Of a DNA stretch of 12,738 nt, positions 1 to 6,649 are shown piece by piece. The translations under genes were made by a program, and so were the position numbers. The stretch covers positions 1 to 12,738 of the forward strand of contig CAZVEO010000073.1 in NCBI GenBank assembly GCA_964626385.1, read 5' to 3'. The stretch comes from Scybalousia_A sp964626385. Its GTDB lineage: Bacteria > Bacteroidota > Bacteroidia > Bacteroidales > P3. A model generated the notes under the pieces. The model was not told the origin of the DNA and did no database searches. It saw only the letters and a program-made list of their open reading frames with translations. Positions within the stretch are counted from its first letter, which is position 1, and every line of letters begins with the position of its first letter.

Positions 1-479
1 CTGATAATTATTCTTGTGCGGTTAATTTCCACGCTCAAAAGAGTGGAGTTGCAGAGCTTTCAGTTTCTGATATTCCTGAGGGAACAACGGTAAGTATAGT
101 TGATTTAGCGATGAATACTGAAACTATCTTAAACGACGAGGCTTATCAAATAGAAGTTGAAGCAGGCGAAAACGCAGGTAGATATCAAATAAAGATAAAT
201 AAAGCGGGAGCTTCCGTTTCTTTACCTCAAAGTATAGAAAACGAAGCAAATATCTCCATTTGGAACAACAATAAAGAAATATTTGTTAAAGGCGAAAACT
301 TACAAAGAGTAGAGGTTTATAATACTTTGGGGCAAATGGTTTATCAAAAACAAATAAGCGGACAAGAGTACAATTTTACCCTTTCCTCCAAAGGTGCCTA
401 TATAGTAACAGCCACAGGCTGTTCCTATGGGCAAAGCCACGACAACTGCACAAAAACTCAAAAAATAGTAATAAAGTAA
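1..479 (+). CDS. 3' end of a type IX secretion system (T9SS) substrate with C-terminal sorting domain
   Basis: The gene enters from outside the window; the first full codon is at 3 and the frame stays open to the TAA at 477-479, so 158 residues are visible. The last ~75 residues look like a T9SS type A sorting domain: a beta strand near NISIW, then VEVYNTLGQMVYQ, a polar turn, GAYIVTAT, and the basic end KTQKIVIK. In Bacteroidota such domains direct a Sec-exported protein through the outer membrane, where it is cleaved and released or attached to the surface. The segment before it (about 3-240) is beta-rich and resembles the Ig-like or jelly-roll end that usually precedes the domain; the catalytic or binding part is outside the window, so the protein's function is unknown. 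Odd: 11 extra residues (GCSYGQSHDNC) interrupt the usual GxYxVxxxxxxKxxKIxIK ending, and this DNA forms half of an inverted repeat (see 404-503). The T9SS call is well supported. Confidence 0.85.
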   Translation, partial: DNYSCAVNFHAQKSGVAELSVSDIPEGTTVSIVDLAMNTETILNDEAYQIEVEAGENAGRYQIKINKAGASVSLPQSIENEANISIWNNNKEIFVKGENLQRVEVYNTLGQMVYQKQISGQEYNFTLSSKGAYIVTATGCSYGQSHDNCTKTQKIVIK

Positions 480-503
480 CAGGCAATGCCTGTGGCTGTA
501 ACT
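404..503. repeat. inverted repeat spanning the end of the T9SS substrate gene
   Basis: Bases 404-419 (AGTAACAGCCACAGGC) are matched at 15 of 16 positions by the reverse complement of 488-503. The arms enclose 68 bases that contain the last codons and the stop codon. The left arm also holds a small hairpin (ACAGCC, loop ACA, GGCTGT) and the right arm a small palindrome (AGGCA/TGCCT at 481-491). The tract is visibly richer in G and C than the surrounding DNA. No T-run follows the right arm, so it is not a classical plus-strand terminator. Confidence 0.7.
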
Positions 504-519
504 TATGGCGATGATATCG

Positions 520-558
520 AAAAATAAAAATACTGCACTGCTAAAAAGCAGTGCAGTA
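520..558 (-). terminator. intrinsic terminator of the peptide transporter gene
   Basis: A perfect 12-bp stem (531-542 with 547-558, TACTGCACTGCT) closes a loop of four A. Read on the minus strand, the stem is followed by a T-rich tract (complement of 520-530, TTTTTATTTTT). It lies 30 bases past the stop codon of the minus-strand transporter. The plus-strand side has only AAATGG after the stem, so it works mainly or only for the minus strand. Confidence 0.85.
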
Positions 559-587
559 AAATGGATTATTAACAATATGAAAAATTT

Positions 588-2129
588 TTATTTTGTAACT
601 CTTTCAAGCCATTTAACCATACCAAGCATTACTCCCATAGAAATAATACATACTATAAGGAATACCAACCAGCAATATTGTATAGGCCAAGCGTTGTACA
701 TAACTGGTCCTATCCAAATAAGAAGGTTACCTACGGCTGTCGCTCCAAGCCACAAACCTTGACAAAGACCAAGTAAATTTTTAGGTGCAACTTTGGAAAC
801 AAAAGACAAGCCCAAAGGAGAAATAAACAACTCTGCAACAGTTAGGAAGAAATAAGTTACTATCAATACCCACCAATCTGCTTTCATAGCTAAGGCTTGA
901 GCCTCGTCCATATTTCTAAATGCTTCGCCTGATGGATAGTGATGTACAGCAGAGAATATCATTAGGAACAGATAAGCACAACCTGCAATAGCCATACCAT
1001 AGGCTATTTTTCTTGGAGTAGAAATATCTTTGCCTTTTCTTGCCAAAACACCAAAAATCCACATAATTATAGGAGTAAGTACTATAACAAAGAAAGGATT
1101 AACGGCTTGCCAAATCTCAGGTGCTATTTTATCTGTCTTAACGAAGTCTCTTGCAAATACAGAAAGAGATTGTCCATTTTGATGGAAAGAGAACCAAAAA
1201 AATATCGCTATACCCAACACAGCAAACAAAGCATACATTCTTTGTTTGATTTCTTTTGCCATAGCTTGTTTTTCCTCTGGAGTATATTGAACAGCCTCAG
1301 CAACTTCTTTCTTAGCAGGGGTTGGGAATATTTTTTTGTTTGCAAGGAATATTATCAAAGAGATTAACATCGCAGCTACAGAAGCAATAAAAGAAAAATG
1401 CACTCCCTGATTAAATACTTCCAAATATCTATTTGGGTCAAATGTACCACTAATAGTAGCAGCAGTAGAAAGGTCTTGATATTTGGTCATTTGGTCGCCA
1501 ATGTTACCATTGATTACTTTGTGGCAAAGTTCTGGTAAATTGGCGTTGTAAATAAAGCCATTAACCTTTAACCACCATTGTCTAAGCAAAGGAGCAACAA
1601 AAGGAGCAATCAAACCACCTATGTTAATGAAAACATAAAAAATTTGGAAACCAGAATCACGTTTTGTTTTTGCAATTCTTAAGGCTTCTTCTCCTTTCTT
1701 AGCCTCTTGTGCCTCATAGTTGTCATACATCTGACCTACTATGGCTTGCAAATTACCTTTGAATAATCCGTTACCAAAAGCAATGAAAGCCAAAGCCAAA
1801 CAAGTAAAAGGCAAAAGCCAAGAAATGTTGTTAGATGTGGAAGTGATAGGAATAGCTAAAAGGACATAACCTAATGCCATTATTATCAAACCTTTTTGTA
1901 TTGTACCCTTGTAATTTTGAGTACGGTCGGCAATAATACCTCCAACTAGGGATAGCACGTAAATTGCAGCATAAAAAATTGAATAAATCAAGCCTGATGT
2001 ACCATCGCTAAGCCCAAACTTAGAACAAAGGAACAAAAGCAATACGGCATTCATAATATAGTAGCCAAAACGCTCGCCCATATTACTCAAAGCGGCCGAA
2101 ATTAAACCTTTTGGGTGATTTTTAAACAT
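588..2129 (-). CDS. proton-coupled oligopeptide transporter, POT/PTR family (MFS)
   Basis: Inner-membrane importer of di- and tripeptides driven by the proton gradient, inferred from family. The 513 residues contain about 12-14 hydrophobic helices. The N-terminal POT motif reads NMGERFGYY at residues 16-24 (family consensus ExxERFxYY). The PTR2 signature region is at 161-178 (FYVFINIGG). A helix-7 motif FSFHQNGQSLS lies near 313-323, and AELFISPLGLSF (432-443) corresponds to the family GELxxSPxGL motif. A polar stretch around 135-160 and another at 265-300 are cytoplasmic loops. The first Glu of ExxER, part of the proton-coupling network in studied members, is Asn16 here; E19 and R20 are kept. 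I recall related Bacteroidota sequences having the same change, so it is probably a clade trait. The ATG start lies about 95 bases below a consensus promoter and a strong terminator follows, so it looks monocistronic. Substrate specificity cannot be read from the sequence. Confidence 0.93.
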   Translation of the reverse strand: MFKNHPKGLISAALSNMGERFGYYIMNAVLLLFLCSKFGLSDGTSGLIYSIFYAAIYVLSLVGGIIADRTQNYKGTIQKGLIIMALGYVLLAIPITSTSNNISWLLPFTCLALAFIAFGNGLFKGNLQAIVGQMYDNYEAQEAKKGEEALRIAKTKRDSGFQIFYVFINIGGLIAPFVAPLLRQWWLKVNGFIYNANLPELCHKVINGNIGDQMTKYQDLSTAATISGTFDPNRYLEVFNQGVHFSFIASVAAMLISLIIFLANKKIFPTPAKKEVAEAVQYTPEEKQAMAKEIKQRMYALFAVLGIAIFFWFSFHQNGQSLSVFARDFVKTDKIAPEIWQAVNPFFVIVLTPIIMWIFGVLARKGKDISTPRKIAYGMAIAGCAYLFLMIFSAVHHYPSGEAFRNMDEAQALAMKADWWVLIVTYFFLTVAELFISPLGLSFVSKVAPKNLLGLCQGLWLGATAVGNLLIWIGPVMYNAWPIQYCWLVFLIVCIISMGVMLGMVKWLERVTK

Positions 2130-2230
2130 AGTTCTATTGTTTATTTATTGTTATTAATTATTTTTCAAAAACTTATAAAAAAGATGAAACTACCTACCAA
2201 ACAACAAACCTAAAAAACAAAAATTACGTG

Positions 2231-2260
2231 CAAAGATAATATTTTTTTGCATTATGGCAA
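2231..2260 (-). promoter_or_regulatory. Bacteroidota-type promoter of the peptide transporter gene
   Basis: On the minus strand a TTG (complement of 2258-2260) is followed after exactly 19 bases by TATCTTTG (complement of 2231-2238), matching the TTG-N19-21-TAnnTTTG consensus of the Bacteroidota primary sigma factor. Transcription should begin near 2224, giving a leader of about 95 bases with no visible Shine-Dalgarno sequence. Confidence 0.75.
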
Positions 2261-2469
2261 TAATTGACAATACAAAAAGAGAAGATTGTAGTTTTTTATA
2301 GAAAAGCCGTCATTTTTGTAATATGTTTTAAAAGTCTATGAAAACTTAAATAATCCTTTTTCTGTTTATGCTAACTTAAAGAAAAAAAAATCAAAAAAAA
2401 ATAACACAAGAAAATAAAAAAAACGTTTACTGATTATCAATGAGTTACAAATAAAAAGTGTGCACGCGT

Positions 2470-2500
2470 TTGGTCAGGTCAAAAAATGTTCGTAACTTTG
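2470..2500 (+). promoter_or_regulatory. orphan consensus promoter, plus strand
   Basis: TTG at 2470-2472 (within TTTG) is followed after 20 bases by TAACTTTG at 2493-2500, a full match to the Bacteroidota consensus. A transcript would start near 2507, about 355 bases before the LD-carboxypeptidase start codon, and no open frame follows directly. It may drive a small RNA or a long leader for the downstream operon. Confidence 0.6.
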
Positions 2501-2569
2501 TAAGAGAAAAAGATACCTAATAGAAAATTCCCATTTTTTACCATTGTAACTACTTGATAATCAATAATA

Positions 2570-2626
2570 ACGAATCTTCGTTTCGATTTCTCGAAACGAA
2601 GATTCGTCGAAATAAAACGAAGATTC
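2570..2626 (+). repeat. perfect 17-bp hairpin plus a third copy of its arm
   Basis: The left arm 2570-2586 (ACGAATCTTCGTTTCGA) pairs without mismatch with 2591-2607 across a TTTC loop. The right-arm core AAACGAAGATTC (2594-2605) recurs in the same direction at 2615-2626, so the left arm could pair with either copy. The second copy is followed by ATTTTTG, but the T-run is too short for a confident terminator call. Confidence 0.75.
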
Positions 2627-2836
2627 ATTTTTGTAAAATCCCGATTTGAAAAAATTTTTCTTCAAAAAACCCTTCGAAAACGCTGATTTTCAAGAAAAAT
2701 GCCCAATTTTGACCCTTCGAAAAAGGTTAAGTGATTGATAATCAGTAGTAGCACCCTTATTTTTTGCTTTTAAATGGGTATTTACGAAAAAAGCCGAAAA
2801 AATATTTTTTGACAATTTTATTTTTGAGAATAGTTG

Positions 2837-2844
2837 TATTTTTG
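2837..2844 (+). promoter_or_regulatory. possible -7 element of the LD-carboxypeptidase operon
   Basis: TATTTTTG fits TAnnTTTG and lies 18 bases before the start codon. The nearest upstream TTG (in TTGACA, 2809-2814) is 25 bases away, longer than the usual 19-21, so the -33 element is poor. The leader would be only about 10 bases. The alternative is transcription from the orphan promoter at 2470-2500. Confidence 0.35.
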
Positions 2845-2862
2845 CAAAAAATATTATCGTAA

Positions 2863-3768
2863 ATGGCAAAAACACCACAAAAACTCAAAATAGGAGATAA
2901 AGTTGCTATGACAGCACCCGCTCGCAAAATAAGTATTCCGGAAATTTTTCCCTCCATACAACTTTTTGCATCTTGGGGACTTTCCACCACAATAGGCAAA
3001 AGTATAGCAAAAGGCATACATCAGTTCTCGGCAAGTGATGAAGAGAGAGAGGAAGATTTTCAGCAACTGTTGGATTCTAAAGAAATAAAAGCTGTGTTTT
3101 GTGCAAGAGGAGGTTATGGAACAACAAGAATATTAGATATTATAAATTATGATAAATTCTTAGTAGAACCAAAATGGGTTGTTGGCTATTCGGATATAAC
3201 CGCTATGCTTATGCACCTATATTTTAAATATGGAGTGGAAAGCATACATGGTATTATGCCTATAAACATAACAGATAATGAAAACTCTATTGCTTATGAA
3301 AGCTTGAAAAATATTTTGTTTAACAATACCAATGAAATAATTGCTCCTTATGACAACAATAATATTTGCGGAGAGGCAGAGGGAGATTTGATAGGAGGCA
3401 ATTTATCGGTAATTTATTCTCTTTTAGGTTCGGAAAGCTTTGCATCTACTGAGGGTAAAATACTTTTTATAGAAGATTTGGACGAATATTTATATCATAT
3501 AGATAGAATGCTTATTGCCTTGAAACGTGCTAACAAGTTAAAAAGTATCAAAGCCTTGCTTGTAGGAAAATTTGTGGATATGCATGACAATACTATTCCT
3601 TTTGGCAAAAATTATAAGGAAATCATTTTGGAGGTTATGAAAGATTATAACATTCCTATTGCCTTTGATTTACCAATAGGACATATAGGAAAGGAAAATT
3701 ACGCTTTTATACATGGTAGGAAGTCAAAGGTTATAATATCCGATAACTGCACTGTAATTACACAATAA
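2863..3768 (+). CDS. LD-carboxypeptidase, peptidase family S66 (LdcA/MccF type)
   Basis: Serine peptidase that removes the terminal D-alanine from murein tetrapeptides during cell-wall recycling, normally in the cytoplasm; the related MccF enzymes cleave microcin C-type compounds. The 301 residues match the usual length and show no signal peptide. The N-terminal domain begins IGDKVAMTAPA, then RGGYGTTRIL (82-91), and the nucleophile elbow GYSD places Ser110. The general acid/base side is Glu204 in LFIEDLDEYL, and His274 lies in LPIGHIG, completing the Ser-Glu-His triad of S66. IGGNLSVIYSLLGS (177-190) is also a family segment. The gene is followed after 7 bases by the Ig-like lipoprotein gene and is probably co-transcribed with it. 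The start is the first ATG after the promoter region; no Shine-Dalgarno sequence is visible. Tetrapeptide recycling is the more likely role, because no microcin genes are nearby. Confidence 0.93.
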   Translation: MAKTPQKLKIGDKVAMTAPARKISIPEIFPSIQLFASWGLSTTIGKSIAKGIHQFSASDEEREEDFQQLLDSKEIKAVFCARGGYGTTRILDIINYDKFLVEPKWVVGYSDITAMLMHLYFKYGVESIHGIMPINITDNENSIAYESLKNILFNNTNEIIAPYDNNNICGEAEGDLIGGNLSVIYSLLGSESFASTEGKILFIEDLDEYLYHIDRMLIALKRANKLKSIKALLVGKFVDMHDNTIPFGKNYKEIILEVMKDYNIPIAFDLPIGHIGKENYAFIHGRKSKVIISDNCTVITQ

Positions 3769-3775
3769 GATTTAT

Positions 3776-5386
3776 ATGGAAAAACACATACATATATTAC
3801 TTATTGTTTTTGTCTTGTTTGCGGTGTATTCTTGTGCAAGAGTAGTGGTGCCAAAGGGAGGAGAGAAAGATATTGAACCACCTAAAATGATAAAAAGCAC
3901 ACCTCCTTCAAATTCTACATCCTTTAATGCAAAGGAAATAAAAATAGATTTTGACGAATATATAATCTTAGAAGGTGCTTCGGAAAAATTGATAATTTCC
4001 CCTCCTTTAAAAACTAAACCGGATATAAGTTCTAAACTAAAAACATTATATATCAAGGGGTTGGATTCTTTACAAGAAAATACCACTTATATACTTGATT
4101 TTTCTGATGCTATTAGAGATTTTAATGAGGGGAATGCTATATCAAATTTTGTTTTTTCTTTTTCCACAGGCAAAGAAATAGACACAATGACTTACTATGG
4201 TCGTTTGTTAAATGCTTACACCTTAAAAGCAGAAAAAAATAAATATGTTGCCATGTATTCCTCTGATGATAAACAAATTCAGACAAGCCAAATACCTAAT
4301 TACATAACGAGGACAGATAGTTTGGGAAGGTTCTTTTTTCATAATATTAAGCAAGGAGAATATTCTTTAATTGCCTATGAAGACAACAATAACAATTTGA
4401 TATATGATTTAGCAACGGAGTCCATAGCATTTGCCACTCAAAGAATAGAGGCAAAAAAGGATAACGACAGCCTTTTTAAAGGAGATACCATATATATGAC
4501 TACAGCAAAAGATAGTATTATGAAACTTACGGAGGCTAAATTTTTATCTGAAAAAGAAATTTCTTTGTCTTTCTCTTTACCTGTTAGCGATAGTTTACAA
4601 ATAGAGTTTCAAAAACCACAAACCGACAATTTCATTATCAATAAGAAACTAACCGATACTTCATCTCAAATAAGTATTTATATAACAGATGAAGAACAAT
4701 TTGATAGCGTAAGCTTGAAAATCATAGATAAAAATTTTGTTGAAGAAACAGAACTTGTGTATAATCAAAAGAAAAAAAACAAAAATAAAACTTTTGCTTT
4801 TTCTTTGCCAAATAATGAGTTGGCTTTCTACGATTCTTTAACCTTAAATATACCTTTTCCAATAGATAAAACCATACTGCCAATAAAAGCAGAAATAAAA
4901 ACCGAAACAGATTCTCTTTTTATAGATTTTTATTCTTACTACAACAATGATAAACTACTGATTAGTGATTATAAGTTAAGAGAAAATCAGAAATATACTA
5001 TTGTTATAGATTCTAATATAGTGGAAAATCTTAGAAGAGAAACAAATGAAAAATTTACTTCTGATTTTTCAACTGATAAGGCAAATGATTATTCAAAACT
5101 TATCTTCCATATAGAAGACTCTTTATTGAAAGATAAGCAAATAATATATACTCTTTTTGATGAAAATAATGTTCAAGTAGGTAGCAATATTGTTACCTAT
5201 GATAGTATTTTGATTTTTGATTATTTGAAAGAAGGCAAATATAAACTCCGTGCCATAATAGACGAAAACAAAAATGGAAAATGGGATGGCAATGATTTTT
5301 ATTTACACAAACAAGCCGAGAAAGTTTTATTCTTTTCTAAACCTATCAATGTGCGAAAATCTTGGGATTTGGAGGAGATTTGGTAA
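3776..5386 (+). CDS. Ig-like (Big_5/SbsA-type) domain lipoprotein, Bacteroidota-conserved
   Basis: Envelope lipoprotein of unknown function, 536 residues. A hydrophobic N-terminal segment (5-18) ends in the lipobox VYSC, with Cys20 as the lipidated residue. An Ig-like domain of the SbsA type follows at about 35-130 (PPKMIKSTPPSNST, IKIDFDEYI, NTTYILDFSDAIRDFNEGNA, FVFSFSTG). Then come a small beta module (~140-215, GEYSLIAYEDNNNN) and a second similar one near the C-terminus with an acidic Asn/Asp loop at 496-507 (DENKNGKWDGND) that resembles a calcium loop. The end NVRKSWDLEEIW is, as I recall, typical of a family seen across Bacteroidota. It lies 7 bases after the LD-carboxypeptidase gene. 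A structural or cell-wall-related role is only suggested by this pairing. LspA, encoded further right, would process such a precursor. Confidence 0.85.
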   Translation: MEKHIHILLIVFVLFAVYSCARVVVPKGGEKDIEPPKMIKSTPPSNSTSFNAKEIKIDFDEYIILEGASEKLIISPPLKTKPDISSKLKTLYIKGLDSLQENTTYILDFSDAIRDFNEGNAISNFVFSFSTGKEIDTMTYYGRLLNAYTLKAEKNKYVAMYSSDDKQIQTSQIPNYITRTDSLGRFFFHNIKQGEYSLIAYEDNNNNLIYDLATESIAFATQRIEAKKDNDSLFKGDTIYMTTAKDSIMKLTEAKFLSEKEISLSFSLPVSDSLQIEFQKPQTDNFIINKKLTDTSSQISIYITDEEQFDSVSLKIIDKNFVEETELVYNQKKKNKNKTFAFSLPNNELAFYDSLTLNIPFPIDKTILPIKAEIKTETDSLFIDFYSYYNNDKLLISDYKLRENQKYTIVIDSNIVENLRRETNEKFTSDFSTDKANDYSKLIFHIEDSLLKDKQIIYTLFDENNVQVGSNIVTYDSILIFDYLKEGKYKLRAIIDENKNGKWDGNDFYLHKQAEKVLFFSKPINVRKSWDLEEIW

Positions 5387-5403
5387 CTTTTTTGGGATAT
5401 AAT

Positions 5404-5434
5404 TTGGTGAGTATAAATAAAAATACTAATTTTG
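5404..5434 (+). promoter_or_regulatory. promoter of rpsP
   Basis: TTG at 5404-5406 is followed after 20 bases by TAATTTTG at 5427-5434, a full consensus match. Transcription should begin near 5441, giving a leader of about 28 A-rich bases without a Shine-Dalgarno sequence. This makes rpsP the first gene of its own unit despite only 82 bases to the gene upstream. Confidence 0.8.
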
Positions 5435-5468
5435 CAATCTCAAATTACGATTAAACATAAAATAAAAA

Positions 5469-6014
5469 ATGGCAGTAAAGATTAGATTACAGAGACATGG
5501 TAAGAAAGGACAACCTTTTTATCATATAGTAATTGCGGATGCTCGTGCAGCACGTGATGGGAAATTTATAGAAAAAATAGGAACTTACAACCCTTTGACT
5601 AACCCAGCAACAGTGGTTGTTAATACAGAGAGGGCTTGTACTTGGTTACACAATGGTGCTCAACCAACGGATACTGCTCGTTCCTTACTAAGATTTAAAG
5701 GTGTTTTATATAGATACCACCTATTAAGAGGAGTTGAAAAAGGTGCTTTTTCTCAAGAAGTGGCAGATAAGAGATATGCTGACTTTATGGAGCAAAAAGA
5801 GAAACAAATGGCAGAAAAAGTTTCTAAGTTAAATAATGATAAACTTGCTCATAGAAAAGAGGCCCTTAAATATGAAGAAGAAGTAAATCAAAAGAAAGCT
5901 CAAGCTCTTGCTGAAAAAAGAGCAGCAGCAATAGAAAAACAAGCAGAGCAAGCACAGGCTCCTGCTGAGGAAGGCATAGAGAATACTTCTGACTCCACCT
6001 CTCAAGCAGAATAG
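5469..6014 (+). CDS. rpsP: 30S ribosomal protein bS16
   Basis: Structural protein of the small ribosomal subunit, binding 16S rRNA in the 5' and central domains. The core occupies residues 1 to about 82, beginning MAVKIRLQRHGKKGQPFYHI, with the characteristic ADARAARDGKFIEKIGTYNP and a region ending in LLRFKGVLY. The protein is 181 residues against about 82 in E. coli; the extra ~100 form a charged, probably helical tail (KQMAEKVSKLNNDK, EKRAAAIEKQAEQAQ) that ends in a Ser/Thr/Glu-rich stretch. Long S16 tails are common in Bacteroidota. It has its own consensus promoter and is followed by a strong terminator before rimM. Confidence 0.97.
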   Translation: MAVKIRLQRHGKKGQPFYHIVIADARAARDGKFIEKIGTYNPLTNPATVVVNTERACTWLHNGAQPTDTARSLLRFKGVLYRYHLLRGVEKGAFSQEVADKRYADFMEQKEKQMAEKVSKLNNDKLAHRKEALKYEEEVNQKKAQALAEKRAAAIEKQAEQAQAPAEEGIENTSDSTSQAE

Positions 6015-6035
6015 TTAAAAATATTATTTTTCATA

Positions 6036-6074
6036 GGGCTGTTGTTATCAAAGAAAATAACGACAGCCTTTTTT
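6036..6074 (+). terminator. intrinsic terminator between rpsP and rimM
   Basis: A 12-bp stem with one G-U pair (6037-6048 GGCTGTTGTTAT with 6057-6068 ATAACGACAGCC) closes an 8-base loop and is followed by six T (6069-6074). It begins 22 bases after the rpsP stop and ends 14 bases before the rimM ATG, so most transcripts should end after rpsP. Confidence 0.88.
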
Positions 6075-6087
6075 GATAAACAAGATT

Positions 6088-6606
6088 ATGACAAAACAAG
6101 ATTGTTTTTATTTGGGCAGAGTAGCAAAACCGTTTTCTTTTAAAGGAGAGTTGGTTTTGTTCTTTGATGTAGATAATATTGAGGAGTATTTAGACTTAGA
6201 CTTTGTTTATATAGATGTTAATAAACGTTTAGTAAAATACAATATTGCATCCATAAGACCTCATGCTAATAAAGTGGTAGTAAGATTTGCTGACGTTACA
6301 GTAGAGGAAAGCAATTTGTTGGTGGGTAAGGATTTGTATCTTCCTTTGGAGATGTTGTCAAAATTAGAAGGAAATAAATTTTACTTTCATGAGGTTATAG
6401 GTTATAATGTAATAGACGAAGAGAAAGGAAACATTGGTGTAGTAAAGGAAATATACGACAATACTACACAACCAATAATGTCCATAGACAACAATGGGAA
6501 AGAGATTCTTATGCCTATTATTGATGAGGTTATAAAAGAAGTTGATAGAGAAAACAAAGTTATAAAAATAAAAGCTCCTCAGGGACTTATTGATATTTAC
6601 TTATAA
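6088..6606 (+). CDS. rimM: ribosome maturation factor RimM
   Basis: Assembly factor that binds S19 in the 30S head and helps 16S rRNA processing; cytoplasmic. The 172 residues have the two expected parts: an N-terminal beta barrel starting YLGRVAKPFSFKGELVL, with ESNLLVGKDLYLP closing it near residue 90, and a C-terminal PRC-barrel (YFHEVIGYNVID, GVVKEIYDN, ILMPIIDEVIKEVD) that ends in the typical PQGLIDIYL. I chose the ATG at 6088 over an in-frame TTG at 6073, because the TTG lies in the T-run of the terminator and the family motif begins 10 residues after the ATG. No promoter is seen in the 73-base gap, so expression probably depends on read-through from rpsP, keeping RimM well below S16. 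The rpsP-rimM pairing is conserved widely in bacteria; the usual next gene trmD is absent here. Confidence 0.93.
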   Translation: MTKQDCFYLGRVAKPFSFKGELVLFFDVDNIEEYLDLDFVYIDVNKRLVKYNIASIRPHANKVVVRFADVTVEESNLLVGKDLYLPLEMLSKLEGNKFYFHEVIGYNVIDEEKGNIGVVKEIYDNTTQPIMSIDNNGKEILMPIIDEVIKEVDRENKVIKIKAPQGLIDIYL

Positions 6607-6649
6607 TAGACTACCTTTTCTGTATAGTTAGAATAAAGGAAGTATTCTG

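Larger units (their letters stand above)
2424..2750. repeat. three copies of a ~27-base motif with core TTGATAATCA
   Basis: Read on the minus strand, 2424-2450 gives TTGTAACTCATTGATAATCA followed by GTAAACG. On the plus strand 2544-2572 gives TTGTAACTACTTGATAATCA followed by ATAATAACG, and 2726-2750 keeps ATTGATAATCAGTA with a weaker left half. The first copy is inverted relative to the other two, and the outer copies form a perfect 14-bp inverted repeat (2428-2441 with 2734-2747). The first two copies bracket the orphan promoter at 2470-2500. This could be paired operators or the ends of a small MITE-like element; no flanking target duplication was seen. Confidence 0.6.
2130..2862. other. 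733-base non-coding region between divergent genes, rich in repeats
   Basis: No convincing gene on either strand; the short open frames lack family features and sit in AT-rich sequence. From left to right it holds: the transporter promoter (2231-2260), a very A/T-rich stretch with homopolymers (2330-2420), three copies of a ~27-base motif (2424-2450 inverted, 2544-2572, 2726-2750), an orphan plus-strand promoter (2470-2500), a perfect 17-bp hairpin with a third arm copy (2570-2626), two 12-base direct repeats ACCCTTCGAAAA (2669-2680 and 2712-2723), and the putative LD-carboxypeptidase promoter (2837-2844). It may encode a small RNA or be a decayed non-autonomous element; neither is proven. 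Confidence 0.6.

Noticed and set aside
2424..2750. CRISPR-like array
   Set aside because: There are only three imperfect copies, one inverted, at unequal spacing, and no cas genes are near.
2690..3066. Three overlapping open frames on the minus strand
   Set aside because: They overlap each other and the LD-carboxypeptidase gene, their compositions reflect AT-rich DNA, and none shows a domain or promoter.
6073..6087. TTG start codon that would add five residues to RimM
   Set aside because: The codon lies in the T-run of the rpsP terminator, and the family's conserved N-terminal motif is well placed after the ATG at 6088.
6607..6649. Bidirectional terminator between rimM and prmA
   Set aside because: The best stem (ACTACCTTT with AAAGGAAGT) has a central mismatch, a 16-base loop and no T-run on either side.
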